Shown here: positions 25,626 to 33,189 of the stretch, piece by piece
Position numbering within the stretch: the stretch's first letter is position 1
Layout of the letters: each line of letters starts with the position of its first letter
Assembly (NCBI GenBank): GCA_947258825.1
Contig: CAMYJX010000041.1
Location: 1-39,392, forward strand
Direction of reading: 5' to 3'
Origin: an uncultured Pseudomonadales bacterium
Lineage (GTDB): Bacteria > Pseudomonadota > Gammaproteobacteria > Pseudomonadales > Azotimanducaceae
DNA length: 39,392 nucleotides
The notes under the pieces: generated by a model
Database searches by the model: none
The model's input: only the letters and a program-made list of their open reading frames with translations
What the model was told of the DNA's origin: nothing
Program-made: the position numbers and the translations under genes

Positions 25626-26770
25626 ATCTGTATACGCCGCGGACCATGCTGGAAGCACTGGTGGGGCTGCCAACCGTATCCAGAGATTCCAACCTGGCGC
25701 TGATCGAATTCGTCAGCGCCTACCTGGCCGACCATGGCGTGGTGGTCAACCTGGTAGAAAGCGATTGCGGCCGCAAGGCCAACCTCTATGCCACCATCGG
25801 GCCCCAGGCCCCGGGCGGCGTGGTGCTGTCCGGGCATACGGACGTGGTTCCCGTGGACGACCAGGACTGGCACAGCGATCCGTTCCAGATTGTCGAGCGG
25901 GACGGCCGACTCTATGGCCGGGGTACCTGCGACATGAAGGCCTTCATTGCCATCGCGCTCGCCCTGGTACCCGAGATGAACCGGCTCAAGCGCCCCATCC
26001 ATCTGGCCCTGTCCTACGACGAGGAAGTGGGCTGCCTCGGCGCCCCTCGGCTGATTGAGGCTCTGCTGGGCGCCTTGCCGGAGCCCAGCGCGGTCATCGT
26101 GGGCGAGCCTACGGAAATGCGCGTGGTCACGGCGCACAAGAGCATGTTCATCTTCGAAACGCGAGTGCTGGGGCACGAAGCGCATTCCAGCAAGCAGGAT
26201 CAGGGCGTGCCGGCGGTGATGGTTGCAGGGCGGCTCATCAACTGGTTGGCTGAGCGGCAGCAGCAGAATCGTGATCGGGCCTTACCCGACTGCGAGTTCG
26301 AGCCGGCTTACTCGACGCTGCATTGCGGCGTGGTGCAGGGTGGAACCGCCCAGAACATCACGGCTCGACACTGCCGGTTCATTACCGATATCCGAACGTT
26401 GCCCGGCGAGCAGCCCCTGGACTTTTTCCGCGAGCTGGAACGCTATGCCCGGGAAGAACTGGAGCCTGAGATGCACGCGGTCCATCCCGACACCGGTATC
26501 AGCTTCGACATCAAAGCCGACGTGCCGGGATTCACCGCCGGCGAGGATGAGCCGGCCGTACGGCTGGCAAAACAGCTGACGGGTCAGAATGCCACCGAAT
26601 CGGTCGCCTACGGCGCTGAGGCGGGCCAGTTCCAGACGGCGGGGCTGTCGGTTGCCATCTGCGGGCCGGGCAGCATAGCGCAGGCACATCAGCCCGATGA
26701 GTACATCAGCCTGGATCAGCTGGAGCAGGGCACCGGGTTCGTTCGCAGGCTCATCGACAAGCTGTCCTGA
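25622..26770 (+). CDS. argE: acetylornithine deacetylase family metallopeptidase
   Basis: A 382-residue M20 family zinc hydrolase, most like ArgE. Metal and catalytic residues are His72 and Asp74 (SGHTDVVP), Asp104 (GTCDMKAF) and Glu134/Glu135 (SYDEEVGCLG). The family blocks EPTEMRVVTAHKS, GVVQGGTAQNI and CGPGSIAQAHQPDEYIS are present. It would remove the acetyl group from N-acetylornithine in arginine synthesis; a related amidase role is possible. An in-frame GTG at 25589 would add 11 residues, but GGAGA there is too close to it. No other arg gene is adjacent. Confidence 0.9.
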   Translation: MNLYTPRTMLEALVGLPTVSRDSNLALIEFVSAYLADHGVVVNLVESDCGRKANLYATIGPQAPGGVVLSGHTDVVPVDDQDWHSDPFQIVERDGRLYGRGTCDMKAFIAIALALVPEMNRLKRPIHLALSYDEEVGCLGAPRLIEALLGALPEPSAVIVGEPTEMRVVTAHKSMFIFETRVLGHEAHSSKQDQGVPAVMVAGRLINWLAERQQQNRDRALPDCEFEPAYSTLHCGVVQGGTAQNITARHCRFITDIRTLPGEQPLDFFRELERYAREELEPEMHAVHPDTGISFDIKADVPGFTAGEDEPAVRLAKQLTGQNATESVAYGAEAGQFQTAGLSVAICGPGSIAQAHQPDEYISLDQLEQGTGFVRRLIDKLS

Positions 26771-26778
26771 TTTGGTGG

Positions 26779-26821
26779 GCCCCGCCCGTCGGAAAACCGC
26801 GGTTACTGCCGACAGCGGGGC
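26779..26821. terminator. possible bidirectional hairpin between convergent genes
   Basis: An imperfect GC-rich stem pairs 26779-26792 (GCCCCGCCCGTCGG) with 26809-26821. The loop contains the self-complementary AACCGCGGTT. It sits between the stop of the deacetylase gene and the end of the dipeptidase gene, crossing the dipeptidase stop codon (26803-26805). A long poly-U is lacking. Confidence 0.35.
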
Positions 26822-28041
26822 GGGTAGCCGGCCTGTACCGCGTAGGCTTCCACTTCCCCCCACACCCGCATCAGGTTGCCGGACAGAATCTTGGTGATGT
26901 CCGTTTCGCTGTAGCCGCGATCCAGCAGCCCGGCGATCAGGTTGGGGTATTCGCTCACGTCTTTAAGGCCCGAAGGCAGAGAGTCTCCAACGCCGTCGTA
27001 GTCCGACCCGATCCCGACGTGCTCGATTCCCGCCAGGTCAACGGCCCGGTCGATGTGGTCCAGGACGTCGTCCAGGTCGGCAAATGGGTAGGGGTTTTTC
27101 TGGGTGTAGGTGCGGGCGAACGCCAGCAGTCGGGGGTCGCCGTTGGCCAGCCCCTCGCTTGCCCGGAACCGCAGGGTCGCCTGCTCCCGGGCATTGCTGT
27201 ACTCGCGCGCGGCCGCGGTCAGAAAACCGGATCCAAAATTGATCTGAATGACGCCGCCGTTGTCACCCAGAGCCTTCACCATGGCGTCGTTCATGTTGCG
27301 CTGAAACCCCGGCGTGTAGTGGCGCAGGGAGGAATGGCTGGCTATGACCGGCACGTCGGAAAGATCCAGTATCTGCCAGAAGGCCCGATCCGAAACGTGG
27401 GAGACGTCGATCATCGCGCCGCGCTGATTCATCGCCGGAACCAGCGTTTTCCCGAACGGCGACAGCCCGCCCCAGCGCTCGTTCAGATCGTAGGAGGAAT
27501 CCGCGATGTGGTTCGATCGCGAATGGGTCAGGGTGACGTAGCGGATGCCCCGCGCCAGGAAATGATCCAGGTTGTCCAGGCTGCCCTCGATGGGGCCGCC
27601 GTTCTCCATGCCCATGGCGAAAGCGAGCTTGCCGGTACCTTTGAGCGTGGCGATGTCGCCGGTGCAGGTAGCGATGGCAAATTTCCCGGGATGGTCAATG
27701 GCCAGGGTCTCCACCGCGTCGATCAGGCCGTCGGCAAACGGCCGTGCCTCCCCGGCGGCGTCCACGTCGGCGGGGATGTAGATGGACATGAACAGCGCGT
27801 CCAGGCCACCGGCAGCGGCCCGGGGGTAGTCGAAATCACCGTCCGGCGTGGCGATGCTCACGTCCTCCGGGTTGCGGTACAGGCGGAAGGGAACATCGAT
27901 GTGGGTGTCGACGAGAAGCGTGCTGCGTGCCAGTGCAGCTGCGCGAGCCTGATTATCCATCGGTGACGGGGTCGGGCCCGCACAGGCTGCAAGCATCAGC
28001 AACGTCGGCGCCAGCGCGCCGAGCAGACGAAGAGTGGACAT
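26803..28041 (-). CDS. membrane dipeptidase (M19) lipoprotein
   Basis: A 412-residue M19 family zinc dipeptidase. The lipobox LMLAAC places the lipidated Cys at residue 20, so it is a periplasm-facing lipoprotein. Zinc ligands are His47 and Asp49 (DTHID), the Glu in MGMENGG, and the His residues in IDVSHVSD and IASHSS; Asp in GSDYDG completes the site. It cleaves dipeptides, possibly with D-residues from peptidoglycan or medium. The start at 28041 gives a normal signal length. It lies upstream of, and convergent with, the argE-type gene; zur lies 60 bp away on the same strand. Confidence 0.95.
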   Translation of the reverse strand: MSTLRLLGALAPTLLMLAACAGPTPSPMDNQARAAALARSTLLVDTHIDVPFRLYRNPEDVSIATPDGDFDYPRAAAGGLDALFMSIYIPADVDAAGEARPFADGLIDAVETLAIDHPGKFAIATCTGDIATLKGTGKLAFAMGMENGGPIEGSLDNLDHFLARGIRYVTLTHSRSNHIADSSYDLNERWGGLSPFGKTLVPAMNQRGAMIDVSHVSDRAFWQILDLSDVPVIASHSSLRHYTPGFQRNMNDAMVKALGDNGGVIQINFGSGFLTAAAREYSNAREQATLRFRASEGLANGDPRLLAFARTYTQKNPYPFADLDDVLDHIDRAVDLAGIEHVGIGSDYDGVGDSLPSGLKDVSEYPNLIAGLLDRGYSETDITKILSGNLMRVWGEVEAYAVQAGYPPRCRQ

Positions 28042-28101
28042 CGGAACCTCAGGCCATCTGATTGATGAGTGTCATGGACGAAAGCAATTCAGGAGACGGG
28101 T

Positions 28102-28563
28102 TCAGGACCCGTCGGCACAGACGCCGCACAGCCCGCGGATCTCGATGAGATCCTCCGAGGCGTGGAACGCGTGCTGCAGCGCGGTTTGCGCGATCTGCTG
28201 CTCCAGGCCGGGGTTTTCGAACTCGGTCACCGTCTTGCAGCGGTTACATACCAGCATCAAGCCGCCGTGCAGGCCGCCGTGCAAGCCGCTATGGTCGGCG
28301 CTTTCCACCTCACAGGCAGCGTAGGCATGGAGCGCGTCGATGCGGTGCACCAGGCCCGCCTCCTGCAGGAAATCCAGTGCCCGATAGACGGTCACCGGCG
28401 CCGCGTTGGCGCGCTGCTTTTTCAACCGGTCCAGAAGCTCGTAGGCGCCCACGGGCGTGCGGTCGGCGGAAATGAGCCCGTAAACCTGGCGACGCAGCGG
28501 GGTGAAGGTCAAACCCTTTTCCTTGCACAGTCGTTCGGCGGATTGCAGGGAGCGTGCAGTCAT
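28102..28563 (-). CDS. zur: Fur family regulator, Zur-type
   Basis: A 153-residue Fur-family zinc-sensing repressor. The N-terminal winged helix includes LTFTPLRRQVYGLI and PVTVYRALDFLQEAGLVHRI. Structural zinc sites are Cys106-x2-Cys109 (CNRC) and Cys146-x2-Cys149 (CGVC). A likely regulatory site contains Cys84, His91 and Glu115. In this loop, between His91 and Cys106, a 4-residue LHGG unit is duplicated, adding His95 and His99. The ATG at 28563 fits the family length; a longer frame to 28644 is not homologous. It is divergent from the fumarase gene. I see no zinc uptake operon here to serve as its target. Confidence 0.88.
   Translation of the reverse strand: MTARSLQSAERLCKEKGLTFTPLRRQVYGLISADRTPVGAYELLDRLKKQRANAAPVTVYRALDFLQEAGLVHRIDALHAYAACEVESADHSGLHGGLHGGLMLVCNRCKTVTEFENPGLEQQIAQTALQHAFHASEDLIEIRGLCGVCADGS
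28261..28284. repeat. 12-bp tandem repeat inside zur
   Basis: GCCGCCGTGCAG (28261-28272) and GCCGCCGTGCAA (28273-28284) are a tandem pair on the plus strand. On the coding strand they produce the duplicated Leu-His-Gly-Gly unit in Zur. This looks like a slippage expansion within the metal-binding loop. Confidence 0.8.
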
Positions 28564-28709
28564 CCGGGTATGTTCACATGGGCTCTGGCTGCTGACAAGG
28601 CACCGGCGAGCGGTGGAATTCCGCCGGCGAATTTCTCCGGGCATTGTCGGAATCGCGCCTGCTCCGTGGGGTAAACTACCGCCTTCTCAGAACCGACGGA
28701 TTCAGGGTT

Positions 28710-30230
28710 ATGGCAGTTATCAGGCAGGACGACGTGATCCGCAGCGTGGCGGACGCGCTGCAGTTCATTTCTTACTATCACCCGGTGGACTTCATCCGCG
28801 CGATGCGTGAAGCCTGGGAGAAAGAGGAGTCACCGGCGGCCAAGGCGGCGTTGACCCAGGTGCTGGTGAATTCCCGCATGTGCGCCCTGGGCAAGCGTCC
28901 CATCTGCCAGGATACGGGCATCGTAATCGCCTTTGTCGAGGTTGGCATGGACGTGCAGTGGCAGGCAGACATGAGCCTCGATGACATGATCAACGAGGGC
29001 GTGCGTCAGGGTTACCAGCAGCCGGACAACGTTCTGCGGGCATCCGTGCTCGACGACCCGGACGGCAGTCGGGCAAACACCAAAGACAACACCCCGGCGG
29101 TCATCCACTACAAGGTGGTGCCCGGCGACGGCGTCAGCATCGAGATCGCGGCGAAAGGGGGCGGCAGCGAGGCCAAGGCCAAATTCGCCATGCTCAACCC
29201 GTCGGACTCCATCGTCGACTGGGTGCTTTCCGTCGTGCCCACCATGGGCGCTGGCTGGTGCCCGCCGGGCATTCTCGGTGTCGGCATCGGGGGCACCCCG
29301 GAAAAAGCCATGCTGCTGGCGAAGGAATCCATGATGGAGCCGATCAACATCCACGAGCTGCAGGCCCGCGGGGCCGGCAACCATCTCGAGGAGCTGCGGC
29401 TCGAGCTGTTCGACAAGGTCAACGCGCTGGGCATTGGCGCTCAGGGCCTGGGCGGCCTGACCACGGTGATGGACGTCAAGGTGAAGGAGTATCCAACCCA
29501 CGCGGCGAACAAGCCGGTAGCCGTCATTCCCAACTGCAGCGCTACCCGGCACGTGCACTTCACGCTGGACGGCAGCGGGCCGGCGGAGTTTCGGGCCCCG
29601 GACCTTTCCGAGTGGCCGGACATCGAGTTCGAGTTGGGTGACGATGTACGGCGGGTCAATCTGGACACGCTGACGCCGGAAGAGATTGCCACCTGGAACG
29701 CGGGCGACACCCTGCTGCTGTCCGGCAAGCTGCTGACGGGTCGGGATGCTGCCCACAAGCAGCTGGTTGATCTCATCGACCGCGGTGAGGAGCTGCCTGT
29801 GGACTTCCGCAACCGGGTCATCTATTACGTCGGCCCCGTGGACCCGGTCCGCGACGAGGTGGTTGGCCCTGCCGGTCCCACCACGGCGACGCGGATGGAT
29901 AAGTTTACCCGCACCATGCTGGAGAAGACCGGCCTCATTGGCATGGTGGGCAAAGCGGAGCGGGGACCAGCCGCCATCGAGGCGATTCGGGACAACAAAG
30001 CCGTCTACATGATCGCCGTGGGCGGGGCTGCCTATCTCGTGGCCAAGGCCATCACCCGTTCGACCCTGCTGGCATTCCCGGAGCTGGGCATGGAGGCCAT
30101 CTACGAGTTCGAGGTGAAGGATATGCCCGTTACCCTGGCGGTAGACACCCGCGGGGAGTCGGTGCACCGGGAGGGTCCGAAGATCTGGTCGGCGAAGATT
30201 GCCGAGCGGATTTCGGCGGTTAATGTGTGA
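28710..30230 (+). CDS. class I fumarate hydratase (iron-sulfur)
   Basis: A 506-residue single-chain class I fumarase that converts fumarate and L-malate in the TCA cycle. The three Fe-S cysteines are visible at Cys66 (RPICQDTG), Cys184 (GAGWCPPG) and Cys276 (IPNCSATRH). The C-terminal beta domain contains DTLLLSGKLLTGRDAAHKQL and GPTTATRMDKFT. The ATG at 28710 has AGGG a few bases before it; an extension to 28644 lacks similarity. It is divergent from zur. It could also act on related hydroxy-diacids, but the residue pattern is that of a genuine fumarase. Confidence 0.95.
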   Translation: MAVIRQDDVIRSVADALQFISYYHPVDFIRAMREAWEKEESPAAKAALTQVLVNSRMCALGKRPICQDTGIVIAFVEVGMDVQWQADMSLDDMINEGVRQGYQQPDNVLRASVLDDPDGSRANTKDNTPAVIHYKVVPGDGVSIEIAAKGGGSEAKAKFAMLNPSDSIVDWVLSVVPTMGAGWCPPGILGVGIGGTPEKAMLLAKESMMEPINIHELQARGAGNHLEELRLELFDKVNALGIGAQGLGGLTTVMDVKVKEYPTHAANKPVAVIPNCSATRHVHFTLDGSGPAEFRAPDLSEWPDIEFELGDDVRRVNLDTLTPEEIATWNAGDTLLLSGKLLTGRDAAHKQLVDLIDRGEELPVDFRNRVIYYVGPVDPVRDEVVGPAGPTTATRMDKFTRTMLEKTGLIGMVGKAERGPAAIEAIRDNKAVYMIAVGGAAYLVAKAITRSTLLAFPELGMEAIYEFEVKDMPVTLAVDTRGESVHREGPKIWSAKIAERISAVNV

Positions 30231-30258
30231 CCGGCTAGATGACGGTGGAGAAAGTGAG

Positions 30259-31170
30259 ATGCTGACACGAAGAAAGATTTTGAGCAGCGGGCTGGCGGTC
30301 GGCCTGCTTGGGTTTCTGCGTCCCTCTGCTGGCCACGCCGCAGCGCCGGATGAGTCGCTGCAAGAAGGGCTGATGGAGTCGGACCTGGTCTACCTGACGC
30401 CGCTGCGGAGCGACGGCACGGAGAGCCGCTGCCAGGCGGAGATCTGGTTCACCTACGACGGCGCCGATCTGTACGTCGTCACTGCCAGCGACGCGTGGCG
30501 CGCCGAGGCGGTCCGCCTCGGTCTGGTGGATGCCCGCGTCTGGGTGGGTGATCTGGGCAACTGGAAGCGCACCGACGGCCGCTATCGCGAGTTTCCCGTG
30601 CTGCAAACCCGCGCGACGTTTGTAAACGACGCTGAGGCGCAGAAGACGGTTCTGGAGCTCTTTGGTGACAAGTACCCGCTGTCCTGGATCCGCTGGGGAC
30701 CGAAATTCCGCAACGGGCTGGCGGACGGCTCCAGAGTGATGCTGCGCTATCGGCCCACGCTGGCGTCAGCGCAGATCGTAGCGCAGGCCCACGTGCAGGG
30801 TATGGACGATCTGCTCGGTCCTCAGCGGTCGGCCGTCCGGTTGCTGCATCTTGAACTGACCACCCATCCAGGCCCGGTAGCCCACGGTCACGGCAGCATG
30901 GTCCGTGATGTGGCTTGTTGCCCCGACCATGACCTGCCCGGCCCATGCCGTGTCCTCGTCATCGACGAAGGTGCTGTCCCGCACTCTGACGTCGTAGGTT
31001 CCCCGGGACACGCCGAAGCCGGCGCCGAAATGGGGCTGAAAGCCCTGGACCCCGGAGAAATCGTAGTACAGGTTGGCGATCAGGCTGCGCATCTTGATGT
31101 CGCCGCCTGCCCGAGCCTCACCAAACTCAGGATTGAAATCGATCAGATCTACGTCGTTGCGACGCGTTGA
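30259..31170 (+). CDS. Tat-exported PNPOx-like protein with antisense-overlapping 3' extension
   Basis: A 303-residue frame. A twin-arginine signal (TRRKILSSG, then a hydrophobic stretch to GHAA) precedes a domain (about residues 38-166) with VYLTPLRSDGTESRCQAEIWF, LYVVTASDAWRAEAVRLGL and ARVWVGDLGNWKRTDGRYRE, resembling PNPOx-fold flavin or F420 binders. GGAG lies upstream of ATG 30259. Beyond residue ~166 (about 30756) the frame runs antisense through ~405 bp of the convergent outer membrane protein gene. The natural end is probably near MLRYRP, with the stop lost, so the last 137 residues may not be functional. It follows fumarase by 28 bp. Confidence 0.65.
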   Translation: MLTRRKILSSGLAVGLLGFLRPSAGHAAAPDESLQEGLMESDLVYLTPLRSDGTESRCQAEIWFTYDGADLYVVTASDAWRAEAVRLGLVDARVWVGDLGNWKRTDGRYREFPVLQTRATFVNDAEAQKTVLELFGDKYPLSWIRWGPKFRNGLADGSRVMLRYRPTLASAQIVAQAHVQGMDDLLGPQRSAVRLLHLELTTHPGPVAHGHGSMVRDVACCPDHDLPGPCRVLVIDEGAVPHSDVVGSPGHAEAGAEMGLKALDPGEIVVQVGDQAAHLDVAACPSLTKLRIEIDQIYVVATR

Positions 31171-32097
31171 CGCTTCCAGCTCCACGCGCCAGTTGCTTCG
31201 GAAATCGTAGCCGAAAGCAACGGCGGCGAATGGGCCGGGGCTGAAAGCGTCGAAGTTGGCCAGGTTGTCTTCGATTTCAGCGTCCTTGGCAAAGCCGGCG
31301 CCGGCGGTTGCGGAAAGATAGGGGCCTCGACGAGGTTGCCGCTTTGCAGCCCCGCTTCGGAGCCCGGATACCCGCGGGGCCGGGGTGTAACGCAGGCCGA
31401 GCAGCGTCGAGTGTACCGTCTGCTGCGACCGCTCCCTGCCGTCGCTCTCGGTCTCGAGGTTGAACTCCTCTGTGCGCCAGTGGTGGTAGCTCACAGTGAG
31501 ATCGAGCCGCGGCGAGATCTCCAGCGTAAATCCGGCGATGATCTGATAAGCGAGCGCGTCCGTCCGGTCATCGATGAGATCGACATCGGCCGTGTCGTCG
31601 CTCACCTGATAGTCGATGCGGGCCCAGCCCAGCCCGGCGCCCAGGAAGGGCCGCATGGTCGACTCCGGCCGGAATTCGTACCGCAGGTTCGCCATCACGC
31701 TGGTCGAAGCCACCTTGTCGTCCGGATCAGGATTGATCTCGATGGGTGCGCTTCTGGAGTACAGCAATTCGAAGTCGTTGACCCGCCGCATCACTTCCAG
31801 CTCCGCGTAGAGACCGTCGATCACTCTGGCGCCGATCGCTCCGCCGCCAACCGGCCAGCCGCGGTCGAAGTCCGCACGCAGGCCGCTTTTTTCGAGCTTT
31901 GCCTTGTTGGCGTAGTCGGTACCGATCGCGAACGACGCATACCAGTCGCTGACGGCCGCCGCGGGGCCGCAATGCAGCAACCCGAGCAGCGCAACGACAG
32001 CGATGCGGCACCGTAAACGCCTGTCTGAGCCCGGCGTTGCGCGGTGGTGAAAACTGGTGCTCGAATCAGAAGTCTGCCGCGCTATCGGCTCGACCAT
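30766..32097 (-). CDS. outer membrane protein with two tandem beta-barrel repeats
   Basis: A 443-residue outer membrane protein. After a signal-like hydrophobic stretch (IAVVALLGLLHCGPAAA), two homologous halves follow (~50-255 and ~260-443). Each has a GxxY-type strand, a VELE/AELE strand with RRND, a middle PHFGAGFG / PFLGAGLG strand, a VTVGYR / LTVSYH strand and a final LHVGLRY / LLGLRY strand. Each resembles an OmpA/opacity-type eight-strand barrel. The C-terminus is YDLR, lacking the usual terminal aromatic. ATG 32097 leaves ~30 residues before the signal; no better start is visible. The 3' half overlaps the convergent Tat-PNPOx frame. Confidence 0.78.
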   Translation of the reverse strand: MVEPIARQTSDSSTSFHHRATPGSDRRLRCRIAVVALLGLLHCGPAAAVSDWYASFAIGTDYANKAKLEKSGLRADFDRGWPVGGGAIGARVIDGLYAELEVMRRVNDFELLYSRSAPIEINPDPDDKVASTSVMANLRYEFRPESTMRPFLGAGLGWARIDYQVSDDTADVDLIDDRTDALAYQIIAGFTLEISPRLDLTVSYHHWRTEEFNLETESDGRERSQQTVHSTLLGLRYTPAPRVSGLRSGAAKRQPRRGPYLSATAGAGFAKDAEIEDNLANFDAFSPGPFAAVAFGYDFRSNWRVELEASTRRNDVDLIDFNPEFGEARAGGDIKMRSLIANLYYDFSGVQGFQPHFGAGFGVSRGTYDVRVRDSTFVDDEDTAWAGQVMVGATSHITDHAAVTVGYRAWMGGQFKMQQPDGRPLRTEQIVHTLHVGLRYDLR

Positions 32098-32175
32098 AGA
32101 GGGACTGTCCTTTGCCCGTATATCCGGAAGAGATACACTTGTCAGTCCATTATAAGCGAGTGGCCACTGCAAGCT

Positions 32176-33165
32176 GTGCAATCAGGCAGGCCAAAATCTC
32201 TTGCGGACATCAGAGGATTCGGTTATGCGGCGAGCGCCAGCAAGGCGCGGGATTCGCTGTGCAATCTCCCGCCGAGCTTTTTTGTCATTGGCGCCCCACG
32301 CTGTGGCAGCACGGCGGTCAGCGATACCCTCAAAGCCAATCCGAACGTCAGCTTTTCGGTGCCGAAAGAATCCCACTATCTTCTGCAGGCCCGCGATTCT
32401 CTGAACGTCGACGAGTGGCGGCACACGTACGTAGAGCGTTATCACCCGGATCTCAATGGCGCCCATCAGGCCATGGGAGACGGTTCTGTCTCCTATCTCT
32501 TTGCTCCCGAATCCATAGAGCGCGCCCTGGCGTTCGATAGCCGGTCGAAATTCATCGCGGTCCTGAGGCATCCGGTGGAGATGATCCAGTCCTTTCACCT
32601 CAGGCTGCTTTACCTGCTGGATGAAAACGAGGATGACCTCGCAACCGCCTGGGCGATGCAGGACAGGCGCGCCCGTGGCCAGAACATCCCGCCGCTGTGC
32701 CGGGACCCCAGGATGCTGCAGTACGGGGAGGTCGGTCAGTTCAGCATGCACCTGCAAAGAGTCTTCGACATCGTCGGCCGGGACCGTTGCCTTGTGCTGC
32801 TGTTTGAAGACCTGCTGGACGCGCCCCGCGAAACCTACCTGAACCTGCTCGACTTCATTGGCGTGGACGATGACGGCCAGACGGAGTTCTCTCGCAAACG
32901 CGAGTCCGTCACTTTCAAATCGCGATGGCTGCAGAGATTGCTGATGAACCCTCCGGATTGGGTGCTGGGCAGGGTGCAGTCCATGAGCATCAAAAACGTC
33001 CCGCGCCTGAAACGTCTTCGCAAGAAGTTGAAGCGGCTGAACAATCAACCCACGGTGCATCCGCCATTGAGCCTAGAAACCGAGCGGATGCTGCAGCGAT
33101 ACTTCGCGCCGGAGATCGAACGCCTGGCACTGCTGCTGGGCAGAGATCTCAGCCACTGGCGCTGA
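32176..33165 (+). CDS. sulfotransferase family protein
   Basis: A roughly 329-residue PAPS-dependent sulfotransferase. The 5'-phosphosulfate loop PSFFVIGAPRCGSTAV is at 33-48 and the 3'-phosphate motif is LRHPVEMIQSFH (130-141). Later, KRLRKKLKRLN is very basic. The donor would be PAPS; the acceptor (lipid, glycan or hydroxyl compound) is unknown. There is no in-frame ATG near the conserved part. GTG 32176 was chosen because the ATG at 32044 would overlap the divergent outer membrane gene start. The start is therefore uncertain. No cysD/N or PAPS synthase is nearby. Confidence 0.82.
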   Translation: MQSGRPKSLADIRGFGYAASASKARDSLCNLPPSFFVIGAPRCGSTAVSDTLKANPNVSFSVPKESHYLLQARDSLNVDEWRHTYVERYHPDLNGAHQAMGDGSVSYLFAPESIERALAFDSRSKFIAVLRHPVEMIQSFHLRLLYLLDENEDDLATAWAMQDRRARGQNIPPLCRDPRMLQYGEVGQFSMHLQRVFDIVGRDRCLVLLFEDLLDAPRETYLNLLDFIGVDDDGQTEFSRKRESVTFKSRWLQRLLMNPPDWVLGRVQSMSIKNVPRLKRLRKKLKRLNNQPTVHPPLSLETERMLQRYFAPEIERLALLLGRDLSHWR

Positions 33166-33189
33166 GCGATTCACAGGTGTCCCCTACCC

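Noticed and set aside
24487..25692. Minus-strand frame of about 401 codons over the methyltransferase
   Set aside because: It covers a gene with a clear SAM motif and shows no homology of its own.
28830..30167. Minus-strand frame of about 445 codons across the fumarase gene
   Set aside because: It is antisense to a clear class I fumarase and lacks any recognisable domain.
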